Source: CAVVUF01 sp963751425
Lineage (GTDB): Bacteria; Chloroflexota; Anaerolineae; Anaerolineales; UBA4823
Assembly (NCBI GenBank): GCA_963751425.1
Contig: CAVVUF010000001.1
Location: 1 to 64,000 of the forward strand
Direction: 5' to 3'
DNA: 64,000 bases
Shown: positions 49,701 to 60,039 of the stretch, in pieces
How positions within the stretch are numbered: position 1 is the first letter of the stretch
Layout: each line of letters starts with the position of its first letter
Program-made: the position numbers and the translations under genes
The notes under the pieces: generated by a model
What the model saw: the letters and a program-made list of their open reading frames with translations, nothing else
What the model was told of the DNA's origin: nothing
Databases searched by the model: none

Positions 49701-52497
49701 AACCAGAGCGATTGCCAGAATGGGAGAAAAAGCCATCTGCCGCCAGGTCACATTGGCATCTTCTATCCCCAAACGACGAGCGACCTGGGCGCTGGTTGTC
49801 CAGCGCAGCATACTGCGATGGGTGACAGCCAGCCTCACCAGAGTCCTCAGAATGGCGTCTGCCGCCAATCTGCGCTTCATAAGGCAGAAAAGCCAGGGCC
49901 AGCAGCCAGCGGAAGAAGCTGTTTTTTAGAGACAGCTTCGGTCTGGTGCACCGGCTGGCTGTTCAAACGCCTGCGCAGTGCTGTCCAGAACCCGGTCAAG
50001 ACAGGGATGGCCAGGACGAGTGCTCCAGCAACCGTCCAAGCCCCGGGAGAGCCGGGCAGGACCAGCCAACCAGCCAGGAACAACAACAGAAGGGCTGGGG
50101 CCACGCAGGCTGCGCCGCAGGTTATCCAGAATCTTCCAACGGCTGATCGCCGACAGGCGGGGTGAGAACAGCCACGGCAGGAGCTGCCAATCGCCACGCA
50201 TCCAGCGGTGCAGCCGGCGGGCATGCACCAGATAGTTCGGCGGTATGTCTTCGATCAGGACGGTACTGGTTACCAAAGCAGTCCGACCATGAATGCCCTC
50301 CAGCAGGTCGTGGCTGAGCAGGGAATTTTCAGGGATGCAGTTCTCCAGGCTGCGCTCGAAGCTGTCGACCTCGTAGGCTCCCTTACCGACATAGCTGCCT
50401 TCTCCGAAGAGGTCCTGGTAGACATCCGATACAGCCCGGGTGTAAAGGTCAAGGCCAGTATCCCCCGAAAAGATCCGGGTGAAGTAAGAGGCGCCGCTGC
50501 TGAGCGGATTGATATCGGTGCGCGGCTGGAGAATGGTATATCCCGAAACGACTTCTTCGCCGCATTCACCCGCACCTGACAGGTTTGAGACGGGCGCGGT
50601 TGAGGGGATGAGCCAGAACAGCGATCAATTCCCGGGCAGCGTCGCGGGGCAGGATCGTGTCAGCATCCAGAGTGATGACATAGCGCACGCGCTGAAGGAA
50701 AGATAGATCCCCCTCACGGATTGGGAATGAGGACTGCGGTATCCAGCGAGCGACTGCCCAGGGAGACGGCCTTGCGCTGCCAGGATCAGGCGATTTAGCT
50801 CGTGCAGCTTGCCGCGCTTGCGCTCCCAGCCCATCCAAACGCCTTCGGAAGGGTTCCAACGCCGCTCCCGATGAAGGAGGGCAAAGCGACCTGTCAGTGA
50901 AACGACCCGGCTCTGCCTGATGGGTATTTTTCATTCAAACCGCGAATCCCCTTGCGCGCCCTTTCGACCAGGTCGATATCACCGGGCTGGTTTTCCGCCG
51001 GTGAATCCGTGTAATCGGTCACCAGGGCAAAGAAGAGACCCGGGTCTGGGTTGCGCAGGTAATGCTGCTCCAACTGCGCAACCAGCGAATCGACCTCATC
51101 CGGTCCAGAGAGCATGGCCGGGATGACAACCATGGCCGCACACTCCTCTGGTAATCCACGGCTGAAATCCATGTGCGGTAGGACCTCAGGTTTGACAACC
51201 TGGGTGACCGCCCAGTTGACCAGATCCACAGCGATCGTTAGCGCTGGGACCACGGCGAGAATGAAAACCAACAGGAGTGCGGCTGCCGGAGCCCCGAGCA
51301 TGGCGGAAAAGACCAGAGGGATATGAATCAATCCCAGCGAGAGGCATGCAATCGCCCCCAGGTAAAGCGGGGTAGGGTGGCTGCGGATGAAGCGCTCCAA
51401 CCGCCGCCAGCCTTGCGGAGTGTAACCGGCAGCCTGTTCCAGTGCCGGGCGACCCTGGCCCAGGAGATAATATCCGATATGTGTCTTCGGGCTGCGAGCG
51501 AAATCCATCCCAGCCGTCCGGCTGATCTTTCAGGTCTTTATGACTTCAGTCCGGTGATTCTGACGAGGCTGGCGCAGGTGCGGGTAAGCTGGTCTACACC
51601 AGCGTGCGCCAGGCTTACGGCAGTTCGGGCGACTGCCAGCTCATCAGCCTGCCCAGAATTAGCAATTTCTTCCACGGCCTTCCGATAACGGTCGCGTGTT
51701 TCAAAGTCCATCCCGGCATACAGCCTGGCCGGGTCCTGGCGCAGGGTAATATCGACCAGACTTAAGGTTTCAAAGAAGCGCTTCCAATCATAAACTGCCA
51801 ATGCTCGCAGGCTGCGGATACTGTTTTCAACCATGAGCTGGTCGTCGAGCTGCCCAGGAGACTTCAAGATGGGTGCAATTCTCTGTCAATTGCCTCCCCG
51901 GCGAGCTCTGTGAGCCGGGCAACCGCTGCCAAAAGGCATTCCAGAATCCCCAGGCGCAGCATGGTCGGCAGTGCCCACAGCTCACCCATGGTGAGCGGGA
52001 GCACTTCCTGGTAGGCCTCTACGAAGCGCTGGACATGCCCCAGGTCGAGCAGGGCATTCTCGGTTTGGATAATCTCTATGGAAAGGTCGTAGACGCGCGG
52101 ATGCCCTGCTTGCAAGCGGGGGAGCTGACGCTCATAGTATGGCGGCAGATCTTGCTGCACTTCGCGGAGCGCCTGAGCTGCAATGTAATAGTTATCCAGC
52201 ATCCATTCAGCGGCTGGCGAGAGCTGTCCAGCTTTCGAGGTTTGCGCTTGCAAGCGACTGGCAGCTTCTTTCAATATTGAGGTAAAACGGGGGAGAGCGC
52301 CGACAAGAGCACTGCCGGGCCTGGCGAGCTATGACCGATACGAGACGGGCCGGCCCGTACGCTCGGGTGAGTACCTGGGCATGGCGGCGGTGATCTTCTG
52401 CCAGCCAGCGACCTTGAGCCTCCAGGTCGACAGGCGGGTTGTCCGGCTGGGTCTCGGGCTGCGGCCCTGCCGGCATGATGGGAAACTGGTCCAGCAC
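43726..52497 (-). CDS. ndvB: Cyclic beta-1,2-glucan synthase, multiply frameshifted
   Basis: About 2,920 codons from GTG 52497 (GGAGG in the end of the upstream usp gene) to the corrected stop at 43726 (SYSVLIVMG). Pieces in order: N-terminal helical domain (52497-51530); membrane segments plus GT84 glycosyltransferase (51508-49880), with VRYVITLDADTILPRDAARE and HRWMRGDWQLLPWLF; glycoamylase-like region (49880-47172, with YNVTTSGLDLNYYDLLASEA and ELGYYRFDANQFYQYRAF); GH94 phosphorylase domain (about 47100-43726, with WGRTAFYQSSGAYGFRDQLQ, LPLMGSGDWNDGMNRVGIEG, and VAADVYGAPPFTGQGGWTWY). At least ten one-base shifts are needed, roughly one per 0.6-0.9 kb, with good protein between them. The family (NdvB, about 2,800 residues) makes periplasmic cyclic glucans for osmotic adaptation. 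It directly follows a tandem-USP gene. Confidence 0.82.
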
Positions 52498-52500
52498 GGT

Positions 52501-53457
52501 TTAGTGGCCTCCGGTTTCCCGGGCGGCAATCTCTGCCTGGGTTGGCTCGATCCGGTTGGTCGGCAGATCCTGCAGGATCAAAAGGGGTGTGCTGCCGTAA
52601 ACGATAAAGCCAAGCCCCACGCTGCCATAAGGCCAGCGGGTGTCGCCGGAATAACCGTGGGCACTTAAAATCGTCAGATCTACTTCGTTCTCATCTGCGA
52701 TCTGGTGCAAGGAGCGGCTAATACTCGGGCTGACCTCCAGTTTCGTCTGGATGGGTATGTCTATCCGAGATTTCAGGTCTTCCAGATACTTGAGCGCTTC
52801 GGCTCGATTCCGCTCCGTCAATTGGTTGACCAACAGCAGGTCTTCCTGCGAAGCGGAGGTCCGGCGAGGTAGTTCCGGCTGCCGAACAATGTGGGCAGCC
52901 AGGATCTCGCTACCGTGGGCACGTGCAAGAGATTCAGCTAACGTCAGCGGCATTTCCGCTCGCTGGGAACCATCCAACGGAAGGAAGATCTTGCGGTAAT
53001 GCAGGCCCGTCAGATCTGCGGTCACGGGTTGATAGGCTCGGATGATCATGAGAGAACGGTGGGCGCGCAGGATGACCTGCTGCACAACGCTGCTGACATT
53101 CCAGGGACTTATACCGCTCTGCCCGTGGCTGCTCATTAAGATCAAGTCGGCATTCCAAGAGTGGGCAACTTCAATAATCTGTTCAGCGGGTTTGCCATCA
53201 TAAAGATGCGTGGATACCCGCAGACCGGCATTTTGTAAGCGTTCAGCGATACCCGAGAGATAACTCTCTGCCTCAGCTTTACGGATCTGCCAATCCACCG
53301 GGTCAATCATGCGCATGCGCGCCGTCACACCAAAAGGTTCTAATACGCGCAGCAGCTGCACCTCTGGCTCACAGATGTGGGCAATCGCGACCAGATGCGG
53401 CAAAACACATTCCGCCAATTTTGAACTATCCAACGGGAGGAGGATCCGTTTAAACAT
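52501..53457 (-). CDS. Tandem universal stress protein
   Basis: A 318-residue protein made of two Usp domains: 1-145 (FKRILLPLDSSKLAECVLPH to ADLILMSSHGQSGISPW) and about 155-295 (YRKIFLPLDGSQRAEMPLTL to VDLTILSAHGYSGDTRWPYG). Both retain a GxxG near the expected ATP-binding loop, with GSVG in the second. A short C-terminal tail ends EIAARETGGH. The stop codon is only three bases from the GTG of the glucan synthase, whose Shine-Dalgarno (GGAGG) lies inside the last codons of usp, so the two genes are almost certainly coupled. Together they suggest a stress/osmotic response. Start at 53457. Intact. Confidence 0.88.
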   Translation of the reverse strand: MFKRILLPLDSSKLAECVLPHLVAIAHICEPEVQLLRVLEPFGVTARMRMIDPVDWQIRKAEAESYLSGIAERLQNAGLRVSTHLYDGKPAEQIIEVAHSWNADLILMSSHGQSGISPWNVSSVVQQVILRAHRSLMIIRAYQPVTADLTGLHYRKIFLPLDGSQRAEMPLTLAESLARAHGSEILAAHIVRQPELPRRTSASQEDLLLVNQLTERNRAEALKYLEDLKSRIDIPIQTKLEVSPSISRSLHQIADENEVDLTILSAHGYSGDTRWPYGSVGLGFIVYGSTPLLILQDLPTNRIEPTQAEIAARETGGH

Positions 53458-53797
53458 TGCCCTTCCTTATATCGGTAAAAAACTTGCGGAGAAAAGGGCC
53501 TGGTTTCCTGGTGTTCGGCTTTAGGGATGACTTTAAAGAATTAATATTTAAAGGCAGGGATGGGTTGGTTTAGATCCCTTTTCTGGACTTTTAATTATAC
53601 CCCTATACTGGCTTTTTTTAATGATGTCGTCAGCATCGAGAATGATCCAACTCATTCCATTCCAATTTTTGGGGTGGCGCATAAGACTTCAGGTGTTTAG
53701 GGGTGCCAACGATTGGAAATGTAATTTTGATTCAAGGGACACGGTTTGAAATAGGATGCTCAGCAAATTCGACCACCACAGGCGTGACCGGCTGGTA
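53458..53797. other. Gap containing the usp-ndvB promoter region
   Basis: No gene. On the minus strand there is TATAAT near 53600 (GGGGTATAATTAAA), a possible -10 element 140 bases before usp; the -35 is not clear. Evidence is weak. Confidence 0.3.
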
Positions 53798-55279
53798 TCA
53801 GCTGCCTATCTCTACAATCATGATGGAATGCGGTGGGAGAACAGCAGCGCCTGAACTAAAAACCAGGGGCACGTGTTCAGGCACCACACGATCAGGGCAA
53901 AGCATGTCATTAAAGGCATCCGGCAAATCGCCAACCAGCATCGTCGCCCGATACTGGCCTTCTAATGGCTGCCCAGCGAGGATTACCTGGCACGATAGGG
54001 CTTCTGCAGGATGCCGGTTTATCAACGCCAACCTCAGGGAAGACTTGTTGTCATTACAGGTGGCAATTCCATCGAAAGCCGGAATGGATAGGCCTTCATG
54101 AACCATTAGATCGCTTTGAATAAAGGCATCCAGCCTCTTCTCGCCCAAGAGGTTGGCGTACATTTTCAGAACATGGAAGGTGGTACGCCGGACAATTCCA
54201 CCCGGGTGGACAAAGAGCGGTCCGCGGGTATTGATCACCGGCGCCAGGTTGGCCATTTGAACCGTATCGCAGTGGCGTAAACAGGCGTTCAAGAACCCGG
54301 CTGAAAAGACTGCATCGGCCATCGTATAGGTCGAGTTAATATCATTCCGGTCACGAGCGGCGATGGCCTGGGGTGAATTCCCATCCGGGTGATGCCAGCC
54401 ACGCAGGTTCCACTCATCAAAAGCGATGCCGATCTTCCCTTTATATCCAGCCAATTCGATCAACTGCTCGGTTTTTCGGATGGCGTCAGAAGGTTGGTCG
54501 GAACGCATCATACAGGCCATATAACTGGCAGGTGTGTCATTCTGCCAGAGTCCGTCATAATACCCGTGAATGGAAACCATGTCGATGAAGTCACCCGCCG
54601 TACGCAGCAGATTAAGGGTCCAATCCAGGTCAGGGAGCGCCGCGGCAAGCAGGCAGATGGATGGATCCACCCGCTTCATCATCTTCGCAGATTCGAGCAC
54701 AAATCGCCCCCATTCCAGGCTGGTCTTGGCTCCCATTTCCCAGGCCCCATAATTTTCATTTCCAATGGACCAGTAGCGTACCTGATGGGGAGCAAGAAAA
54801 CCATGCGCCTGGCGCTGCTTCGCCCAGTAACCCTGATCTAGCAGATTGCAATATTCTACCCAGTCGCTCATCTCTTCTGGCGTGCCTGTGCCCGCATTGG
54901 TGCAAATATAAGGCTCGGCTCCAAAGGCGCGGCACCAGGCCACGAATTCATCGGTGCCGAAGGTGTTCAGTTCCTCAACGCGCCAGGCTTTATCATAGGC
55001 CGGGCGGCGCTGAGGACCAATGCCATCTTTCCAATGATATGCACTTACAAAGCAACCTCCAGGCCAGCGTACAATCGGCACCCGGAGCTCTTTTAAGGCT
55101 TCTATCACATCCATGCGAAAACCGCGACTATCTGCCAGCGGAGAGCCCGGCTCGAACACCCCGCCATACACCTGCCGGTGAAAGTGTTCCAGGAATTGAC
55201 CATAAATCAGCGGACTGATCGAAGTCAGACCTCGACACGGATCGACCGTGAAGGTCGCGGCCAGCGCCACTAAGACCAT
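53798..55279 (-). CDS. GH51 alpha-L-arabinofuranosidase
   Basis: A 493-residue enzyme releasing terminal alpha-L-arabinofuranose. ISPLIYGQFLEHFHRQVYGG is the typical GH51 start; VRWPGGCFVSAYHWKDGIGP follows. The acid/base Glu is in VRYWSIGNENYGAWEMG and the nucleophile Glu in IGIAFDEWNLRGWHHP. The C-terminal beta-sandwich is present. No signal peptide, so it acts in the cytoplasm on imported oligosaccharides, consistent with the adjoining ABC importer. It overlaps the end of the lacI gene by 10 bases. The second GH51 at 62914 is only distantly similar. Intact. Confidence 0.9.
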   Translation of the reverse strand: MVLVALAATFTVDPCRGLTSISPLIYGQFLEHFHRQVYGGVFEPGSPLADSRGFRMDVIEALKELRVPIVRWPGGCFVSAYHWKDGIGPQRRPAYDKAWRVEELNTFGTDEFVAWCRAFGAEPYICTNAGTGTPEEMSDWVEYCNLLDQGYWAKQRQAHGFLAPHQVRYWSIGNENYGAWEMGAKTSLEWGRFVLESAKMMKRVDPSICLLAAALPDLDWTLNLLRTAGDFIDMVSIHGYYDGLWQNDTPASYMACMMRSDQPSDAIRKTEQLIELAGYKGKIGIAFDEWNLRGWHHPDGNSPQAIAARDRNDINSTYTMADAVFSAGFLNACLRHCDTVQMANLAPVINTRGPLFVHPGGIVRRTTFHVLKMYANLLGEKRLDAFIQSDLMVHEGLSIPAFDGIATCNDNKSSLRLALINRHPAEALSCQVILAGQPLEGQYRATMLVGDLPDAFNDMLCPDRVVPEHVPLVFSSGAAVLPPHSIMIVEIGS

Positions 55280-56370
55280 CCCTGCAAAGATTTTTGGCGC
55301 GGCGGAGCAGCGGACTGGCGCACGAGGCGTTTCCCGAGCAGAACCGTCCTGGCAGGCGGTAACGATTTATCCAGCGTCAGGTTGTGGAGAATTAAAACGG
55401 CGGTCTTGCCTAAATCGTACTTGGGAACACTGAAGGTGGTTAAAGGAGGGGTGCTGTATGCGCTATCCCTCACATCGTCAATGCCAACGACAGAAATGTC
55501 ATCCGGGCAGACTAACCCGGCATCTTTGATAGCATCCATCGCCCCAAATGCCGCCCGGTCGCTCACGGCAAAAACAGCCGTCGGCGGATCAGGAAGGGCC
55601 AGGAGCTGCTGCATCTGCACGTACCCCTTTCTGGGGTTACCAGAGACAGGACTCGGCTGAAGGCTGGGTTCAAGCGGTAAACTATTTTCCAGCATGGCGA
55701 TGCGATAACCGCGCATGCGATCGCGCAGGCTGCTGTATTTTTCTGGCCCACCGAGTGCGCCGATACGCCGGTGCCCCAACTTGATCAGATATTCGGTCAT
55801 GAGGTACCCGGCTGTATAATTATCGGCGGTCACCGAATGGACCGGGAAAGTCTGAAAGTTCTCTACCAGAACCATCGGAATACCGGATTCAGCAAGGTTC
55901 TGGATCACGTTGGGCGTGATATCACCGTCGTTTGCAATAATCAGCCCATCTACATCGCGCCCCATCAGCTCGCGTATGCTGTTGAGGGGATCAATTGCCG
56001 GGCGATAGACATGCAGCATCACCTGGAAACCCAACTCATATGCAGTTTCTTCGATTCCCGAAACAATGCGAAGGTAAAATCCCTCGCTCCGGGAGGCTTC
56101 GGACAGTGATTCCATCAGAAGCCCAATGATTTTCGTTTCCACAACCGCATTTTGACGCCCCCCCGTTACGTATTTGAGCTCTTCAATGACCTTCAGGACC
56201 CTCGCGCGCCTGTCACGACTTACCCCAGGTTTTCCGTTAACTACCAGCGAAACGGTCGAAAGGGAGACGCCCGCCGCACCAGCGACATCGCGCATCGTCG
56301 GCGCTTTATAGGATCCGACTTTGATATCATCCATCAAGATGTTTTCACTCCTCCCCGAATTTATATCCAT
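55270..56370 (-). CDS. LacI-family transcriptional regulator
   Basis: A 366-residue repressor. The HTH is TMRDVAGAAGVSLSTVSLVV followed by the hinge helix; the start at 56370 gives a 24-residue N-terminal extension before it, and an ATG at 56334 (MDDIKVG) is an alternative. The periplasmic-binding-like effector domain spans residues about 85-350 with IIGLLMES, VDGLIIANDGD, LGHRRIGALGG, and ISVVGIDDVRDSAYSTPPLT. It sits between GH51 and the divergent ABC operon and probably controls both through the palindrome at 56457-56470. The effector is likely an arabinoside or arabino-oligosaccharide, inferred from neighbours. Intact. Confidence 0.9.
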   Translation of the reverse strand: MDINSGRSENILMDDIKVGSYKAPTMRDVAGAAGVSLSTVSLVVNGKPGVSRDRRARVLKVIEELKYVTGGRQNAVVETKIIGLLMESLSEASRSEGFYLRIVSGIEETAYELGFQVMLHVYRPAIDPLNSIRELMGRDVDGLIIANDGDITPNVIQNLAESGIPMVLVENFQTFPVHSVTADNYTAGYLMTEYLIKLGHRRIGALGGPEKYSSLRDRMRGYRIAMLENSLPLEPSLQPSPVSGNPRKGYVQMQQLLALPDPPTAVFAVSDRAAFGAMDAIKDAGLVCPDDISVVGIDDVRDSAYSTPPLTTFSVPKYDLGKTAVLILHNLTLDKSLPPARTVLLGKRLVRQSAAPPRQKSLQGWS

Positions 56371-56422
56371 TCGAGGTGATCAATTTATCTTTGAAAGGGG
56401 AAAATACTTCTATTTATTATAA

Positions 56423-56437
56423 CAAATATCGAACAAT
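56423..56437. promoter_or_regulatory. Second, imperfect LacI-type half-site
   Basis: caaatatcgaacaat; reading the complement gives ATTGTTCGATATTTG, sharing TTGTTCGA with the perfect site at 56457. Centre spacing to that site is about 34 bases. Close to the lacI start, so it could serve autoregulation. Confidence 0.4.
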
Positions 56438-56456
56438 AGCAGTACTATTTTAATCC

Positions 56457-56470
56457 TTTGTTCGAACAAA
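56457..56470. promoter_or_regulatory. Perfect 14-bp palindromic operator candidate
   Basis: TTTGTTCGAACAAA, a perfect palindrome with a central CG, the classic form of LacI-family operators. It lies in the divergent gap between lacI/GH51 and the ABC transporter operon, 87 bases before lacI's start and 120 bases before the ABC-side promoter candidate. Confidence 0.65.
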
Positions 56471-56590
56471 TGCAATAGGTATCCCAAATAAAAATGACCT
56501 ATTCTCGCCTCACAGGCTAAAACCGGGCCAGGAAGAAGAACAACTTCGAAAATATTCTAAAATATATGAACATAAAACAAAATAATCATA

Positions 56591-56620
56591 TTGACAGTTT
56601 TATGTTGTTCATGGTAGGAT
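56591..56620 (+). promoter_or_regulatory. Promoter candidate of the ABC importer operon
   Basis: TTGACA (56591-56596), 18-base spacer, TAGGAT (56615-56620). A long 5' leader of about 250 bases follows before the binding-protein gene. The rest of 56371-56874 shows no gene. Confidence 0.5.
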
Positions 56621-56874
56621 TAAAACGTTCGCTACTTCCTATCTATTATCTGTACAATTTAATATTTCGTTCCCGAGTCCATACATTAATAATGATGAAA
56701 GACTGGTTGTTAAGGGAAAATCATGTTCCTGCACGTTTCGCCACATCGGTAGAAGTGATGGATATTTCATCTTGGCTGGCGGCGGGTTCGAGTTCTTCCC
56801 TTTTGAGGCTGTTTACGTTCAGCATGTAAAGCCATTCAGTTCGAACCACATTCAATAGGATACGGAGGAAGAAA

Positions 56875-58851
56875 ATGAAAGATTTAGTCACATCCAGACG
56901 AGAATTCTTAAAGGTGGCTACTGCATTTGCTGCAGCCAGCGCCCTGGCGGCTTGCAAAACCCCCACCTCGGCGCCCACCGAGGAAGGAGCAGCCGCTGAA
57001 CCAACCGCTGCGGTTGCAGTGGAAGAAATCCAGCCAGGCGTTCCCAGGGACCAGTGCCTCATCCTGGAGAACCCAACCGGGACCGTTCTACCGGCAGATG
57101 ATTTCAACCGCTGGCGGAGCGGCTCCAATACCTACTCCACCGGCTTCCAGCAACTGGCCCTGGATGCGCTGTGGTACATCGACCCGGATGCGGGCGTCAA
57201 CGGCGTATGGGATAATGCCCTGGCAGCCGAGAAGCCGATCTACAATGCCGACTACACCCAGATGACCGTCAAAGCTCCGCCAGGGTCTCTATTGGAGCGA
57301 CGGCGTGGAGTTCACCGGGGATGACTTGTTCTATACCGTCGATGTCCAGATGAAGACGCCTGGATTTCAACTCTACTGGCCTGTTCCAGGGCAATATCGA
57401 CCATATGGAACAACCCGACAAATATACGGTCGTCTTCTACCTGAAAGACCCCAACTCGCGCTTCCACTCTGCCTTCACCGTGCGCTGGGGCGCCGTCTTC
57501 ATGATGCCCAAGCATATCTTCGAAAAGGAAGCCGACCCGCTGGCGTTCAAGTTCAATCCGCCGGTCAGCCTGGGCGCCTACACGCTCAAGGACTTCGATC
57601 CCAACGGCAAATGGTTCCTGTGGCAGCGCCGCGAAGACTGGAAGAAGACCTCGGTCGCCCTCCTTGGCGATGTGGATGTCAAGTACGCCATGTACATTGA
57701 TCCAGGCCCAAGCGACAAGCGCGTCATCGCCCAGACGGCGCACCAGCTGGATGTGATCCACGACATCACCCCCGAAGGCCGCATCACGCTGGCCAAGACC
57801 AGCCCAACCTCGGTCGGCTGGTTCAACTCCTTCCCCTGGGCTCATCCCGATCCCACCCTGCCGGCTGTCATCTATAACAACGAAAAACCCGGCCTGGACA
57901 AGAAGGAAGTCCGCTGGGCGCTGACCCTGGCGATCGATATCGTCCAGGTCGCCATGGCCTCCTACAAAGGCGCGGCAACCATCTCCGCCATCCACGTCCC
58001 GCCGACCGGTATGTACCCCCAGTACTATCACACGCCGCTGGAACCCTGGCTGAATGACTTCACCATCAAAGTTGGTGGGCAGGACTACAAGCCCTACGAT
58101 CCAACCGCCGCTACCAACGGATTGCCGATGAAGCCCGCAAGACCCTGGGCGACCTGGTGCCAACCGATCCCGCGACCATCAAGACAGTACATTGGAGCCG
58201 GCTGGTGGAAAAACGATCTCAAGGCTGCCGAGCAGTTGATGCTGGACGCCGGCATGAAGAAGGTTGACGGCAAGTGGGCTCTACCCGATGGCTCGCCCTT
58301 CAAGGTGCCGTTGATGAGCATGAATGAAACCAACCCGACCATGAACCGGGCTGCCGCGGCGGTCGTCGAAAACTGGAAGGCATTCGGCATCGACACCAAC
58401 CTCGACTCGCAGGCCTCACCCTGGCCCATCATGGTCGAGCGGCGAATACAGCGCCAACCTGGCCTGGACGATCGAGACCTGGGGCGGGGATCCCGACCTG
58501 TTCTTCTTCCTCCAGTACTGGCACTCAAAGTTCTACGTGCCGAGCGGCCAAAACGCTGCAGGCAGCAACAGCATGCGCTGGAAGAACCCTGAACTCGACA
58601 AGATCATCGAAGAACATCCAGAAGATCTCCTTCGACGACCCGAAGGGCGTCGATCTCGGTACTGCGAGTTCTGCAAGCTCGCCGCACAGGAGATGCCCAT
58701 TACCCCGCTCATGGCGTACAACGTCTTCACGACCATGGACACCACCTACTTCACGGGGTATCCATCGATCGATGATCCCTATACGGATCCGGTGCCGAAC
58801 TGGGGCAATACCAAGTATATGTTCGTCAAGATCAAGCCCAAGAAGGCCTAA
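56875..58851 (+). CDS. ABC importer solute-binding lipoprotein (family 5), frameshifted
   Basis: About 658 residues in at least six frames. AGGAGG precedes the ATG. RREFLKVATAFAAASALAAC forms a Tat-type lipoprotein signal ending in the lipobox Cys; a short Ala/Pro/Thr-rich linker follows. Joined text is typical of DppA/OppA-type proteins: VYWSDGVEFTGDDLFYTVDV near 57290, KYTVVFYLKDPNSRFHSAF, KFNPPVSLGAYTLKDFDPNG, TIKTVHW near 58190, ANLAWTIETWGGDPDLFFFL near 58460, and AQEMPITPLMAYNVFTTMDT near the end. Shifts fall near 57285, 57365, 58125, 58200, 58435 and 58620. Oligosaccharide-binding family 5 proteins are known in thermophiles and in Chloroflexota-type systems; arabino-oligosaccharides are inferred from LacI and GH51 neighbours. 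Confidence 0.8.
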
Positions 58852-58942
58852 CCTCGCCGCTGATAAGATCGCGTTTATAATTAGGCTGGTGCCAATGAAT
58901 TGAATGCGATCATCGAGGTAAGAAAGCAGTAGCAACACAATT

Positions 58943-58991
58943 CCCCTCCACGGCGGTTGTCGTAACTGGCAGCCACTGTGGAGGGGCTTTT
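58943..58991 (+). terminator. Intra-operon terminator/attenuator hairpin
   Basis: CCCCTCCAC (58943-58951) pairs with GTGGAGGGG (58978-58986), followed by CTTTTAT. Located between the binding protein and the permeases. Such partial terminators usually raise the level of the binding protein over the membrane parts. Confidence 0.75.
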
Positions 58992-59012
58992 ATCATATAG
59001 GAGGTGGTCCAA

Positions 59013-60028
59013 ATGCGAAGATTTATTCTGCGTTATCTGATTCCACGGATCGTCCAATATCTTCACAATCATTTTTATTGGGATCACGGTCACCTTTATC
59101 ATTCCCCGGCTCTCTCCCACGGACCCGGTCGAAGCGCAGATCTCCATGATGATGGCGAGGGGTAACACCCTCGACGCCGCATTCTGTCGCCTCGATGCGC
59201 GCAGCTCTGACGGATATGTACGGGCTGTCAGGCACCCCGCTCCAGCAGTATTTCGCATTTTGGGGGCGGCTGCTGCGGGGCGACCTCGGCCCTTCACTGG
59301 GTAATTTTCCGACGCCGGTGTCCCAGATGATTGGCCAGGCGCATGCCGTACACGCTCAGCCTGTTGATCACTGCGGTGATTATTTCGTGGATTTTTGGCA
59401 ACCTGTTCGGCGCCCTGTCCAGCTACTATCCTAAAAACAAAGCCTTGGGCGTGGTCGAAATATTGGGCCAGGCCGTCCGCCCTATTCCATACTACATTGT
59501 GGCCATGGTCCTGCTGGTGGTGTTTGCTTTCTTCATCCCAATCTTCCCCTTCAGCGGGGCTTACCCTGTCGGGTCTCATCCCAGCTGGTCTCTCGAGTTT
59601 GTCCTGGTCCTACATCTGAGCATTCCGTCCTCCCGGCAGCCACACTGGTGCTGGTCGGGTTTGGAGGCTGGTTTATCGGCATGAAATCACTCACCTCCAA
59701 CATCATCTCCGAGGACTATGTGGTCTATGCAGAAACCGCGGGGTTGAAAGAAAACAAAATTCTGGGCAATTACATCATGCGCAACGGCCTGCTGCCGCAG
59801 CTCACCGGCCTGGCGATGTCGCTTGGAACAGTCTTCAGCGGCGCCCTCATCATGGAGGTTGTCTTTGGTTTCCCGGGGGTTGGCAGCCTGACCATGGTGG
59901 CGGTCTACCGGAACGATTATTCCATGATCATGGGCATTGCCATCTATTCGATCATCGGAGTTGCTACCGCCATGCTCATCATGGATTTAATTTACCCACT
60001 GTTCGATCCACGCGTGCGTTACCAGTAG
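59013..60028 (+). CDS. ABC importer permease (DppB-type), frameshifted
   Basis: About 338 residues. AGGAGG lies 10 bases before the ATG (MRRFILRYLIPRIVQY). Joined frames give IFTIIFIGITVTFIIPRLSP with TDPVEAQISMMMARG (the usual LSPGDP-like region), TDMYGLSGTPLQQYFAFWGR, LLRGDLGPSLGNFPTPV, YTLSLLITAVIISWIFGNLF, and finally the EAA region YVVYAETAGLKENKILGNYI. It ends LFDPRVRYQ, as usual for DppB. Shifts are needed near 59060, 59185, 59330 and 59620. It forms the first half of the membrane channel with the next gene. Six hydrophobic segments are visible. Confidence 0.82.
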
Positions 60029-60039
60029 GAGGACGACTT

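Noticed and set aside
56566..56829. 87-codon + strand frame before the ABC operon
   Set aside because: No Shine-Dalgarno, overlaps the promoter candidate, and no recognisable protein character.
57312..58163. Minus-strand frame of 283 codons
   Set aside because: Antisense to the solute-binding protein; kept open because that gene's codon use leaves the opposite strand free of stops.
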